The notes beneath the pieces were generated by a model that did not search any database, had not been told where the DNA came from, and saw only the letters and a program-made list of their open reading frames with translations. From assembly GCF_013285155.1 (NCBI RefSeq), contig NZ_JABTEL010000007.1, positions 62,001 to 126,000 on the forward strand: a stretch of 64,000 nucleotides of DNA. The letters run 5' to 3'. Both the position numbers and the translations under genes were made by a program. Of this stretch, positions 53,137 to 62,151 are shown one piece after another. Numbering within the stretch: position 1 is the stretch's first letter; each line of letters begins with the position of its first letter. The DNA comes from Winogradskyella undariae (lineage in GTDB: Bacteria; Bacteroidota; Bacteroidia; Flavobacteriales; Flavobacteriaceae).

Positions 53137-53742
53137 TTATACCTTATCATGAATTTTGGTTTGTTTACCATCATTCCAAAGTGTTAAGATATCTGTAGCC
53201 ACATGAGATCCGCTACCGCAAGCCATTGCAAACTGACTTCTCCAGCCGGCTAAAGAACCCGCAACATATAAGTTTTTTTCTACAAGATGATCTGTATTTT
53301 TTAACCAGATTCTGTCTTTTTCTATCGCTGATCTAGGGTGTGGTTCAATGTAGTTTTCAAGTCCTTTTAGGGTTATGAAACTTGTGTAGCCAACAGCTAT
53401 GACTACTATTTTAGATTTGTAAATATGAGCATTGGTGGTTATTGTAAAGTAATCTTCACTTTTTTCAATAGAACTTACTTTTTCGTTTTCAATTTGCTCA
53501 ATATGAGGATAAAGGTTCTCTAGTTGTATTTTGCCATCTTGAAGAATGTCTTCACCTAAAGTTCCGGGTTGTAGTCCTAAAACATTATTAAACAGAGCGT
53601 TTTGAAGATGAGATGTTTTTTGATGAGTGATTATTCCAATACGTTTATCTTGAGCAAAAGGTTTATTTTTTGCTGAACCTAAAACTAGGGCACAAGATAA
53701 ACCAGCTGCTCCTCCACCAATAATTAAAGTATCAAAACACAT
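53137..53742 (-). CDS. Small thioredoxin reductase-like FAD/NAD(P) oxidoreductase
   Basis: 201 residues. FAD-binding Rossmann motif CFDTLIIGGGAAGLSCALVLG at the N-terminus and the second FAD motif NLYVAGSLAGWRSQFAMACGSGS near the C-terminus. The protein is about 100 residues shorter than thioredoxin reductase: the inserted NADPH domain and its CxxC are missing. Substrate unknown. The ATG overlaps the stop of the small membrane gene (TAATG), so three genes 53137-54537 are probably one operon. Confidence 0.8.
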   Translation of the reverse strand: MCFDTLIIGGGAAGLSCALVLGSAKNKPFAQDKRIGIITHQKTSHLQNALFNNVLGLQPGTLGEDILQDGKIQLENLYPHIEQIENEKVSSIEKSEDYFTITTNAHIYKSKIVVIAVGYTSFITLKGLENYIEPHPRSAIEKDRIWLKNTDHLVEKNLYVAGSLAGWRSQFAMACGSGSHVATDILTLWNDGKQTKIHDKV

Positions 53743-53942
53743 TAGCGTTGTTTGTCTAATTTTTCTATTTTTTTAGAAATTCTAAGAATTTGTAAAAGAA
53801 TAATAGCACAAAGCGCTGCCACAATTGTAATTAATGCAGTTTGACTTTCTCCTGTTAATAATGCATTGAAATTTAATTTCGTAGCATTAAAAATAACAAG
53901 CCCAATTCCGATAATTGTTAAAACAAGTGTGAGTATTTTCAT
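53742..53942 (-). CDS. Small two-helix membrane protein (66 aa)
   Basis: Starts at MKILTLVLTIIGIGLVIFNAT; a longer frame from 53987 overlaps the marC gene and is unlikely. Two helices (residues 1-20 and 33-52; ALITIVAALCAIILLQIL) and a short basic tail, ISKKIEKLDKQR. No known family is recognised. The frame is flanked by coupled genes: TAATG with the oxidoreductase and 13 bp from marC. Confidence 0.65.
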   Translation of the reverse strand: MKILTLVLTIIGIGLVIFNATKLNFNALLTGESQTALITIVAALCAIILLQILRISKKIEKLDKQR

Positions 53943-53955
53943 ATTTAAAATAGTT

Positions 53956-54537
53956 TTATGCCAATAACTCTTTAATGTTATGGGCAAATAATTTTACAGC
54001 AATGGCTAACAAAATTACACCAAAAATCTTTCTTATAATGTTAATTCCATTAGTTCCTATAATACGTTCAATTTTAGCTGATGTTTTTAAAACAATAAAA
54101 ATAACTAAGACATTACTTATTACGGCAACGATAATATTTTCAATAGCAAATTCTGCACGTAGAGATAGTAAGGTGGTTAAAGTTCCTGGTCCTGCCATAA
54201 GCGGAAATGCTAAAGGGAAAACGGAAGCGGTAACAGCGCTATGTTCATCATCTTTATAAAGTGTAATGCCTAAAACCATTTCTAGAGCAATAAAAAAGAT
54301 AACAAATGCACCCGCTACGGCAAATGAATTAACATCAATACCAATAAGACTTAGTAAACTTTTACCTACAAAAAGGAAAATAATCATAATTACACCAGCG
54401 ATAATTGAGGCTTTTCCACTTTGTATATGTCCCACTTTTTTACGTAGGTCTATAATAATTGGAATATTTCCAACGATATCAATCACTGCAAAAAGGATCA
54501 TAAAGGCTGTGACTATTTCTTTAAAATTTAGGTGCAT
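53956..54537 (-). CDS. MarC family integral membrane protein (second paralogue)
   Basis: 193 residues, about six helices. FMILFAVIDIVGNIPIIIDL replaces the usual NPIG..P motif, and SVFPLAFPLMAGPGTLTTLLSLRAEF is the second family motif. Function unknown, as for the copy at 1158-1778. It leads a three-gene minus-strand operon with the small membrane protein and the oxidoreductase. Confidence 0.88.
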   Translation of the reverse strand: MHLNFKEIVTAFMILFAVIDIVGNIPIIIDLRKKVGHIQSGKASIIAGVIMIIFLFVGKSLLSLIGIDVNSFAVAGAFVIFFIALEMVLGITLYKDDEHSAVTASVFPLAFPLMAGPGTLTTLLSLRAEFAIENIIVAVISNVLVIFIVLKTSAKIERIIGTNGINIIRKIFGVILLAIAVKLFAHNIKELLA

Positions 54538-54754
54538 TTCTTCTTAATTTAAATTTTGTGATAACTTGAGTTTGTGTGTATAAGTACTTGTCTTATAATT
54601 TGTTAAATCTCATGTTTCACTATTTGGGTTGAAATTTTTTGCAAAGGTGCGATATTATTGCATATTTTCAATAATAAATTATAGTTAAGTTTAAGTATTT
54701 TTGTTCTCTGTTTTTTATGCTCAATTTCTACGCTTTAAAAGTGGCTATTAATAG

Positions 54755-54762
54755 TATATTTG
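54755..54762 (+). promoter_or_regulatory. -7 box of the DUF3109 gene
   Basis: TATATTTG matches TAnnTTTG. It lies 51 bp before the ATG at 54814 and would start transcription near 54769. Confidence 0.6.
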
Positions 54763-54813
54763 CAGCAGAAAAAGAATTAATAACAGCCATTGTTATGGCT
54801 AATTTAATAAATT

Positions 54814-55380
54814 ATGTTTCAACTCGGAAAAACCATTGTCTCTGAAGATATTATAGAGAAAGATTTTGTTTGTAATCTTTCAGCATGTAAAGGTGCTTGT
54901 TGTATTGATGGGGATGCTGGAGCACCTGTAGATAAAGAAGAAGTTGAAATTTTAGAAGATATATATCCTAAGGTAAAACCGTTTCTTCGTAAAGAAGGAA
55001 TAGAGGCTATTGAAGCTCAGGGGACGTCAATTACTACAGAGTTTGGCGATTTTGAAACGCCTTTAATTAATGGAGCAGATTGTGCTTATGTTATTTTTGA
55101 TGAAAAAAAGACAGCGCTTTGTGCTATTGAGGAGGCTTACAACCAAGGTGAGATTCAGTGGAAAAAACCAGTATCTTGTCATTTATACCCTATTCGTGTA
55201 AAAGATTATTCAGAATTTTCTGGTGTTAATTACGATAAATGGGAAATCTGTGATGATGCATGTTCTTTAGGTAAAGAATTACAAGTGCCAGTTTATAAAT
55301 TTGTAAAGGAAGCACTAATTAGAAAATTTGGTGAAGATTGGTATGCTGAATTAGAAAAAGTAGCAGAAAAACACAAGTAA
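54814..55380 (+). CDS. DUF3109-family cysteine-rich protein
   Basis: 188 residues. FVCNLSACKGACCIDGDAG is a Cys-rich metal-binding motif like that of YkgJ-type proteins; later cysteines in GADCAYV, ALCAIEEAY, PVSCHLYP and CDDACSLG complete a probable Fe-S or zinc cluster. The family (DUF3109) is widespread in Bacteroidetes with no known function. It is transcribed alone. Confidence 0.85.
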   Translation: MFQLGKTIVSEDIIEKDFVCNLSACKGACCIDGDAGAPVDKEEVEILEDIYPKVKPFLRKEGIEAIEAQGTSITTEFGDFETPLINGADCAYVIFDEKKTALCAIEEAYNQGEIQWKKPVSCHLYPIRVKDYSEFSGVNYDKWEICDDACSLGKELQVPVYKFVKEALIRKFGEDWYAELEKVAEKHK

Positions 55381-56060
55381 GATGTGTTAAAAAATAATAT
55401 TACTTAGGTTTTATTGGTGCTATTTTAATAGCGACAGGTGTTTTAATTTTTTAATTATACTCCCATATAATACTTCTTTAAAATGGTAAATTTTTCTTTA
55501 GTGATATTTTAACCGATTTTTTAATTTATTCTTTTTTTATCCTTCAATTTTTTATGATATCTTAATTTTTAAGACTTGTTAGTTGCTCGTCTAAAGAATG
55601 TTAAACCCATGCTCTTTTTTGTTTGTAAATTTTTCATGTTTTTTAATATTAAACCCTCAGTAAACACGCTTGCTGACGTTTGATTTAATAAGAAAAAACT
55701 TACATTTTTTATTATTAAAAATACAACTTAATGATTTGTATTACAAGTGTTTAATGGTTTTTTTTGGAATAATCATGTTTTACGGGTGTTAAAGCGCTTT
55801 GTTAAAAACTTGTTGACAACGTTTATAAAATCAGCTTTCATTTTTGACTACAATTGTCAATCTTTGCATCAGGCATAATGAAATAGATTTTTGTAAATTT
55901 TTTATGATACAAAATCGAAAACTCTATTTTAAAAGCAAGCCCCTATATTCCTCTTAAAAAGGAAGAAATTTAAACTCGTTTTACGGAATTACTGATAGAA
56001 TTTGGAATGATTCAAACTCATTCTAATGGATATCTAGTCTTTAAAATTAAAAGAAAAACT
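55381..56060 (+). other. 680-bp non-coding region upstream of the ribonucleotide reductase operon
   Basis: No convincing gene. It is AT-rich, with a TTGTTAAAAACTTGTTGAC repeat-like stretch near 55799-55817 and a likely promoter: -33 TTTG near 55843 and CAATCTTTG near 55858-55866. This would give a leader of about 190 nt before nrdB. A TTCCT/AGGAA hairpin lies near 55949-55966. I see no canonical NrdR box. Confidence 0.45.
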
Positions 56061-57335
56061 ATGGAGATTACCCAGATTATAAAAAGAGATTACGAAACAA
56101 CTCCGTTTGTTTTAAATAAGATTTCTAACGCTATTGAAAAAGCAATGCTTTCTGTAGGAAATGGAAGTAAAGAGGATGCAAAAGGGATTTCTGTAGATGT
56201 ATTAGAAACACTTTTAGAAAGAAAAAAAGCAGATCATGATTATTTACCTACAGTAGAAGAGGTGCAAGATCTTGCTGAGGAGAAGTTAATGAAAAGTGCT
56301 TTTCATGATGTGGCAAAAGCTTACATTTTATATAGAGACGAGCAAGCGAGAAGTAGAAAAACAAATATTTTTGAAAAGCGTATTAACTTAAAACCTTACG
56401 AATATCCAGAACTTAATGAGTATGTAGATGCTATTAGACATTCGTACTGGATTCATTCAGAATTTAACTTTACAAGCGATATTCAAGATTTTAAAACAAG
56501 ACTGACTGTTGTAGAGCAAAATGCAATTAAAAACACCATGCTTGCTATTTCTCAAATAGAAGTGGCTGTAAAATCATTTTGGGGAGAGATTTATAACAAA
56601 ATGCCTAAGCCCGAAATAGGATCTGTAGGTGCAACATTTGCAGAAAGTGAAGTACGTCACCACGATGCTTACTCGCATTTATTAGAAATATTAGGTCTTA
56701 ATAACGAATTTAAGAACCTTAAGAAAAAGCCGGTAATAATGAGACGTGTTCATTATTTAGAAACCGCTTTAAAGAATGCAAAAAGTGAAGACAATAAAGA
56801 ATATGCAGAGTCAATTTTATTGTTCTCTTTATTTATTGAGCATGTGTCTTTATTTTCACAATTCTTAATCATCATGGCGTTTAATAAGCATAAAAATATG
56901 CTTAAAGGTGTATCTAATGTTGTTGAAGCAACTTCGAAAGAAGAGCAAATTCATGGTGACTTCGGAATTGATATTATAAAAATTATTAAAAATGAAAATC
57001 CAACATGGTTTGATGCAGAACACAGCAGTCTAGTAAGAGAATTATGTGTTGAAGCATTTGACTCTGAAAGCAAACTTGTGGATTGGATTTTTGAAGCAGG
57101 TGAACTAGAGTTTTTACCTAAAGATGTAATTAATGAATTTATTAAAAACAGATTTAATAATTCATTAGAAAGCATTGGCATCGAAAAAGTATTTGATGTT
57201 GATGAGAGCTTATTAGTACAAACCGAATGGTTTGATGATGAAATTATAGGAACAAAACATGGAGATTTCTTTGTAAAACGTTCTATAAACTATGCTAAGA
57301 GACAAAAAAGTGTAACAGGAGACGACTTATTTTAA
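56061..57335 (+). CDS. nrdB: Class I ribonucleotide reductase small subunit with N-terminal ATP-cone
   Basis: 424 residues from MEITQIIKRDYETTPF; an upstream ATG at 56007 adds 18 unlike residues. Residues 1-95 are an ATP-cone (VLNKISNAIEKAMLSVG, VEEVQDLAEEKLMKS, AKAYILYRDEQARSRK), normally found on the large subunit. The ferritin-like radical domain follows: metal ligands in LTVVEQNAIKN, ESEVRHHDAY (Glu, His and a Tyr in the radical position), FIEHVSLFSQF and SKEEQIHGDF. This layout matches the Leeuwenhoekiella blandensis R2, in which dATP acts through the R2 cone. It makes the radical for NrdA, 15 bp downstream. Confidence 0.93.
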   Translation: MEITQIIKRDYETTPFVLNKISNAIEKAMLSVGNGSKEDAKGISVDVLETLLERKKADHDYLPTVEEVQDLAEEKLMKSAFHDVAKAYILYRDEQARSRKTNIFEKRINLKPYEYPELNEYVDAIRHSYWIHSEFNFTSDIQDFKTRLTVVEQNAIKNTMLAISQIEVAVKSFWGEIYNKMPKPEIGSVGATFAESEVRHHDAYSHLLEILGLNNEFKNLKKKPVIMRRVHYLETALKNAKSEDNKEYAESILLFSLFIEHVSLFSQFLIIMAFNKHKNMLKGVSNVVEATSKEEQIHGDFGIDIIKIIKNENPTWFDAEHSSLVRELCVEAFDSESKLVDWIFEAGELEFLPKDVINEFIKNRFNNSLESIGIEKVFDVDESLLVQTEWFDDEIIGTKHGDFFVKRSINYAKRQKSVTGDDLF

Positions 57336-57349
57336 ACCACAACGACCAT

Positions 57350-59134
57350 ATGAACCAAGACATTAAAAATACAGTGATTCACGAATCAACAAAAACATCT
57401 AGCCACGATGAATTAATTAAAGCTAGAAAAGAAGCTATAAAAGAAGCTAAAACAGAACCAGAAATTAAGTGGTTAACAGAAAATAGTCGTCAGTTTTTAG
57501 CCTCAGGATACCTAACAGGAGATACAACACCTGAAGAGCGTATAAGAGAAATTGCTGATAACGCAGAAAAAATATTAGGCATCGATGGTTTTGCCGATAA
57601 GTTTTATGGCTACATGGCCGAAGGTTATTACTCATTAGCATCACCAGTTTGGTCTAACTTCGGGAAAAAACGTGGGTTACCAATCAGTTGTTTTGGTTCG
57701 CACATTTCTGATGATATGGGAGATATTCTATATACACAGTCTGAAGTTGGTATGATGTCTAAATTAGGAGGTGGTACTTCTGGTTATTTTGGTAAATTAA
57801 GACATAGAGGTGCGCCTGTAAAAAATAATGGTGAATCTTCAGGAGCAGTTCATATTATGCAATTGTTTGAAAAAATGGTCGATGTTGTAAGTCAAGGTTC
57901 AGTGAGAAGAGGTCGTTTTTCGCCATACTTACCAATTGAGCATGCAGATATTCACGAGTTTTTAGAAATAGGTACAGAAGGAAATCCAATACAAGAGTTA
58001 ACCCATGGTGTTACTGTTGGTAACGAGTGGATGCAAGAAATGATTGATGGTGATTCTGATAAAAGAGCCATCTGGGCAAAAGTATTACAACGTAGAGGAG
58101 AAATAGGATATCCTTATATCTTCTTTAGAGACAATGCTAATAACGAAGCTCCGGACGTTTATAAAGACAAAAAGCATGAGATTTACGCTAGTAACTTATG
58201 TTCAGAAATTATGTTACCTACAAACGATCGTTGGTCTTTTGTTTGTGTACTATCTTCTATCAACTTATTGCATTATGATAAGTGGAAAGATACCGATGCT
58301 GTAGAAACTATGGTATACTTTTTAGATGCGGTTTTAGAAGAATTTATTACCAAATTAGAAGTTTACAGAGATTCTGAAAACCGTGATGATAGACATACAT
58401 TTATGTTTATGGAAAAAGCATACACGTTTGCTAAAGAAAACAGAGCTTTAGGTTTAGGAGCTTTAGGATGGCACTCTTTATTACAATCTAAAATGGTAAG
58501 TTTTGATAGTAAGGAAGCTTTTGATTTAAACAGTGAGATCTTTAAAACAATTAAAGATAAATCTGTTAAAGCATCAGAAGAATTAGCAACATTATTTGGT
58601 GAGCCAGAAGTTTTAAAAGGTTACGGAAGACGTAATACAACATTAAATGCTGTAGCGCCAACAACATCTTCTGCGTTTATTTTAGGACAAGTATCTCAAG
58701 GTATCGAGCCAATTTGGTCTAACAGTTATGTAAAAGATATTGCTAAAATTAAAACGACGATTAAAAACCCGTATTTAGTAGCGCTTTTAGAAGACAAAGG
58801 ATTAAACACTAGTGCAATTTGGAAAAGCATCCGTGATTACGATGGTTCTGTACAACATTTAGATGAGCTTACAGAAGAAGAAAAAGACGTATTTAAAACC
58901 TATTCTGAAATTGACCAAATGACCATTATTTATCAGGCGGCAAACAGACAAAACCACATAGATCAATCACAGTCATTGAATATTATGGTGCATCCAGATA
59001 TGCCCGTAAAAGATATTAATAAGCTTTATGTAACAGCATGGCAGTTAGGTGTAAAATCATTGTACTACCAACACAGTATGAATGCTGCACAGAAGTTTAA
59101 ACAAAAGAAAGATTGTGCTAGTTGTGAAGGCTAG
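57350..59134 (+). CDS. nrdA: Class I ribonucleotide reductase large subunit, without ATP-cone
   Basis: 594 residues. After about 40 residues of linker the NrdA ten-stranded barrel begins, with no ATP-cone. Active-site features: PISCFGSHI (first redox Cys), YASNLCSEIMLP (Asn, radical Cys, Glu), FVCVLSSINLLHY (second redox Cys), TLNAVAPTTSSAFILGQVSQG (phosphate loop) and the C-terminal DCASCEG tail that re-reduces the site. The tyrosine pair for radical transfer is in KSLYYQHS. It reduces ribonucleoside diphosphates. Overall activity control has moved to the R2 partner encoded just upstream. Confidence 0.95.
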   Translation: MNQDIKNTVIHESTKTSSHDELIKARKEAIKEAKTEPEIKWLTENSRQFLASGYLTGDTTPEERIREIADNAEKILGIDGFADKFYGYMAEGYYSLASPVWSNFGKKRGLPISCFGSHISDDMGDILYTQSEVGMMSKLGGGTSGYFGKLRHRGAPVKNNGESSGAVHIMQLFEKMVDVVSQGSVRRGRFSPYLPIEHADIHEFLEIGTEGNPIQELTHGVTVGNEWMQEMIDGDSDKRAIWAKVLQRRGEIGYPYIFFRDNANNEAPDVYKDKKHEIYASNLCSEIMLPTNDRWSFVCVLSSINLLHYDKWKDTDAVETMVYFLDAVLEEFITKLEVYRDSENRDDRHTFMFMEKAYTFAKENRALGLGALGWHSLLQSKMVSFDSKEAFDLNSEIFKTIKDKSVKASEELATLFGEPEVLKGYGRRNTTLNAVAPTTSSAFILGQVSQGIEPIWSNSYVKDIAKIKTTIKNPYLVALLEDKGLNTSAIWKSIRDYDGSVQHLDELTEEEKDVFKTYSEIDQMTIIYQAANRQNHIDQSQSLNIMVHPDMPVKDINKLYVTAWQLGVKSLYYQHSMNAAQKFKQKKDCASCEG

Positions 59135-59176
59135 TAAATTGCTGCGAAAGTAGTAATCTCTCTTATTATAAATTTT

Positions 59177-59212
59177 AAAACCACTCAATAAAAAAAGTTT
59201 GGGTGGTTTTTT
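59177..59212 (+). terminator. Terminator of nrdB-nrdA
   Basis: AAAACCAC (59177-59184) pairs with GTGGTTTT (59203-59210), followed by TT. It lies about 43 bp past the nrdA stop. Confidence 0.75.
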
Positions 59213-59408
59213 AAGGCAAAATTTTAAAGTGTTAAAATTAATTTAAGATATTGATGTTTAGGTTTTTACAAATTTTTATTTGTGTAAAGTGTCACAATTA
59301 AAGATTCATGGGTGTCGCTTAAAAAAGAGATTAAATAATAAGTTTAATTAAATTAAAAATGAAGAGGTGAAAACAAAGATTAACCTTAAAATTTAAAATT
59401 AGGGTAAA

Positions 59409-59446
59409 AAAAAAGGGATGGTTTTGCAGAACCTCCCAATTTTTGT
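59409..59446 (+). terminator. Second hairpin downstream of nrdA
   Basis: GGGA-T-GGTT pairs with AACC-TCCC (loop TTGCAG), followed by AATTTTT. The 476-bp gap 59135-59610 thus holds two terminator-like hairpins 200 bp apart; 59213-59408 between them has no clear gene and could give a small RNA. A GAGG-AATA-CCTC dyad follows at 59492-59503. Confidence 0.45.
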
Positions 59447-59610
59447 CATAATGTATTAATTGGTTTCGAGGCCAAATAAATAAAAAAGATTGAGGAATAC
59501 CTCACCTCCTTTTCATGCTTCAAAAGTAATGAAATGAATTCTTCTTGACAAAATTTATCGTTCTGCTAATTATTTTTTTTATTAACAAGTGTTTACAAAC
59601 AAATAAGGAT

Positions 59611-60537
59611 ATGGCATTAAATTTAAATAATGTATTAGTAATAGGAGTCTCATCAAGAGCACTCTTTGATTTAGAAGAAGAAAATTTGATTTTCGAAAAC
59701 AAAGGAATAGAGGAATATCGTAAACATCAGTTGAAAACTGAAGATGTACCATTAAGACCTGGTTCAGCATTTTATTTAATTAAGAATATTCTTAATTTGA
59801 ATAAATTGTCTAAGGGCAAAATCGTAGAAGTAGTTGTTATGTCTAAAAATAGCCCTGAAACAGGTATGAGGATATTAAACTCTTTAAATAACTATGAATT
59901 AGATATAACGAGAATGGCTTTTACAGGAGGTGAGCCATTGAATCAAAATTTGATTGACGGTTATCGTATCGATCTATTTTTATCTAAAAATGAAATTGAT
60001 GTTCAAATGGTTATAGATAGTGGTTTGTGTGCAGCAGCAACTATTTTAGAAAATCCTTCAAACTATCAAAATACAGATAATAGAGTTAAAATAGCTTTTG
60101 ACGCAGATGCAGTATTGTTTTCTGAAGAATCTGAACTGAGATATAAAACAGAAGGAATGGACTCTTTTCATCAATTTGAACAAGAGCATGAAAATGAACC
60201 TTTAAGAGAAGGTCCTTTTGCTTCTTTGATAAAAAAATTATCTATAATTCAATCCGAATTTCCTGAAAGCATAGAATTGTCACCACTTAGAATTGCAATA
60301 GTAACTGCTAGAAATGCACCATCTCACTTAAGAGTTATAAAAACTTTGAGAAAATGGGGTGTTTATGTTGATGAAGTTTATTTTTTAGGTGGTTGGCCTA
60401 AACATAAGATTCTTCAATCTTTCGGTGCTCAAATTTTCTTTGATGATCAAGTTGTACATTTAAAAGACACTTGTAAATGGATTCCTTCTGGACAAGTTCC
60501 ATATAATAGTGGTTCTTTACTAAGAAAGATATCTTAA
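59611..60537 (+). CDS. 5'-nucleotidase (cytosolic type 1 family)
   Basis: 308 residues from MALNLNNVLVIGVSSRALFDLEEE; an earlier ATG at 59545 adds 22 unrelated residues. VLVIGVSSRALFDLE, VVVMSKNSPETGMRI, ITRMAFTGGEPL, FLSKNEIDVQMVIDSGL and KIAFDADAVLFSEESE are blocks of the 5'-nucleotidase PF06189 family; FDADAVLFS is the HAD-type catalytic DxD. IVTARNAPSHLRVI and VDEVYFLGGWPK complete it. It should dephosphorylate nucleoside monophosphates in the cytoplasm. Confidence 0.88.
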   Translation: MALNLNNVLVIGVSSRALFDLEEENLIFENKGIEEYRKHQLKTEDVPLRPGSAFYLIKNILNLNKLSKGKIVEVVVMSKNSPETGMRILNSLNNYELDITRMAFTGGEPLNQNLIDGYRIDLFLSKNEIDVQMVIDSGLCAAATILENPSNYQNTDNRVKIAFDADAVLFSEESELRYKTEGMDSFHQFEQEHENEPLREGPFASLIKKLSIIQSEFPESIELSPLRIAIVTARNAPSHLRVIKTLRKWGVYVDEVYFLGGWPKHKILQSFGAQIFFDDQVVHLKDTCKWIPSGQVPYNSGSLLRKIS

Positions 60538-60544
60538 TCAAGTC

Positions 60545-60576
60545 AAAAAGCATCTCAGAAATGAGATGCTTTTTTT
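60545..60576 (+). terminator. Terminator of the 5'-nucleotidase gene
   Basis: AAAAAGCATCTCA and TGAGATGCTTTTT are perfect inverted repeats with a GAAA tetraloop, then more T residues. Confidence 0.92.
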
Positions 60577-60621
60577 ATATTAGAGTTTTGCTTCGTGATC
60601 TTAAAGTATTATAAATTAAAT

Positions 60622-61305
60622 ATGAAACACATTCTATTCCTATTACTAATCTCAATAAGTACTTCAATGGTGGCGCAATCAGGCCAGGCAGTCCTTATTT
60701 TAAAAGACAGTACTCAAATTAAAGGGTATGGTGAAATTAGCGGAATTAGTTCAATTGTTTCTGTTAAATTCAAGAATGATACCTTAAAATATAAAACCTA
60801 TAAATCAAAAGATCTTATCGGTGTAGATATTCTAGAAAACGATTATTACAGAAAATTCCGTTATAAATATATTGATGGTGATAAGTATCCAGAAATTATG
60901 GAAATTGTTGCTATAGATAATTTAAGCCTTTATGTGAGAGTTTATGAAGGCGGTGTTTTATCTAATTCATTTTTAAATGAAGCGTCATTTAATACGCTTC
61001 CAAATCAAACTGTAATATTAGATAATGGTCAGGAAATAAGTTTAAGTCAAAGTCGTAACATTTATATAGAAATAGATATTCCGAGATATAGTTACTATGT
61101 TGGTCTTGGTGATAGTGATCAGGTAGAACATCTCTATACTAAAGGACTACCTTTTGCTAAAAGCTTTAAGAAATCAATGAAAAAATACTTTAAAGATTGT
61201 TCTGCTTTGTTAGAGAAAGTTGAGAATAAAGAATTTTCAAAAGATAACTTAATAGACGTATTAGAATTTTATAATCAGAATTGTTTTAAGTCAAATTCTA
61301 ATTAA
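60622..61305 (+). CDS. Secreted protein of unknown function
   Basis: 227 residues from MKHILFLLLISISTSMVAQ, a clean Sec signal peptide; an earlier ATG at 60595 is less likely. The mature part begins QAVLILKDSTQIKGYGEI, with beta-rich sequence to about residue 110 and a helical C-terminal part (KSFKKSMKKYFKDCSALLEKVEN, LIDVLEFYNQNCF). Two Cys near the end could pair. No known domain is recognised. Confidence 0.7.
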   Translation: MKHILFLLLISISTSMVAQSGQAVLILKDSTQIKGYGEISGISSIVSVKFKNDTLKYKTYKSKDLIGVDILENDYYRKFRYKYIDGDKYPEIMEIVAIDNLSLYVRVYEGGVLSNSFLNEASFNTLPNQTVILDNGQEISLSQSRNIYIEIDIPRYSYYVGLGDSDQVEHLYTKGLPFAKSFKKSMKKYFKDCSALLEKVENKEFSKDNLIDVLEFYNQNCFKSNSN

Positions 61306-61322
61306 AACCATAAGTTGAAAAT

Positions 61323-62042
61323 CTACTCTTCAACCAAAGTGTCAGTTCCTAAATACTTATCAGCTTTGTTATAATACCAAGCTCTTACTTTAGGGATTTT
61401 AATACCGTTTAGAAGTGTTTCTTGAGAAAGTAATATATATTCACCACTATCTGGTTTCTCTTTACCATTCTCGTCTGTTTTAAAGAACTGATAGATTTCC
61501 ATGGCATAAGTCTTGGGGTTAAAATAGAAGTACCAAACATCGCTTCCTACGGCTTCATCATAAGTCACTTTTAAAACCAAATAGTCTTTGCCTTTAAAAG
61601 TTTTCTTTTCAACGGTATCATTAAGATTGGTGCCGGCGTCTTTCAACTTCATCGGTAAACCATATAAATACGAATAGTAGTTTTTGTACAACGTAGCTCT
61701 ATCGCAAGTCATGTTCTTTTGTTTAGCCGCTGAGCTATCTAAAACCTTTCCGTTATAACTCATGGTACATTTACGCTTGTTTAAAGTGTAAGTGGTGGTA
61801 ACGGTATCTTTTGTGGCGGTAACGCTAAAATATTCAGTAGGTAAATTAATAGAGATGATACTGGTACGTTTTGCAGATTCTGGTGTCGTCATTTCTACAT
61901 TAAAGGTCTCATTAAAAGTGTTCCAATTTCCGTTTGGATCGTGATAGGCAATGGCTTTGTCTAATAAGGTTTCAGGACTTATATTCTGACCAAAACTTAA
62001 AAAAGAGATAAAGAAGAGACTGTATGTAACGAATGATTTCAT
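61323..62042 (-). CDS. DUF6503-like periplasmic/secreted protein
   Basis: 239 residues with signal peptide ending FLSFGQ. LLDKAIAYHDPNGNW near the mature N-terminus and the beta-rich body (YTLNKRKCTMSYNGKVLD, DYLVLKVTYDEAVGSDVWYFYFNPKTYAMEIYQFFK) match flavobacterial DUF6503 proteins, which resemble LolA-like beta-sheet folds. Function unknown. It ends facing the plus-strand secreted-protein gene, with only 17 bp between stops and no visible terminator. Confidence 0.75.
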   Translation of the reverse strand: MKSFVTYSLFFISFLSFGQNISPETLLDKAIAYHDPNGNWNTFNETFNVEMTTPESAKRTSIISINLPTEYFSVTATKDTVTTTYTLNKRKCTMSYNGKVLDSSAAKQKNMTCDRATLYKNYYSYLYGLPMKLKDAGTNLNDTVEKKTFKGKDYLVLKVTYDEAVGSDVWYFYFNPKTYAMEIYQFFKTDENGKEKPDSGEYILLSQETLLNGIKIPKVRAWYYNKADKYLGTDTLVEE

Positions 62043-62080
62043 AGTTTTAATTTTGCTACAAATTACACATTAGGGCATAA

Positions 62081-62123
62081 AAAAAAGCATCCAATGCCGA
62101 ATTTTACGGGAGGATGCTTTTTT
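62081..62123 (-). terminator. Terminator of the OmpA lipoprotein gene
   Basis: AAAAAAGCATCC (62081-62092) pairs with GGATGCTTTTTT (62112-62123). On the minus strand it lies about 30 bp past the OmpA stop and is followed by T-rich sequence. Confidence 0.85.
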
Positions 62124-62151
62124 GTGTTAAAATCTAAAAAAGATTTTTTTC

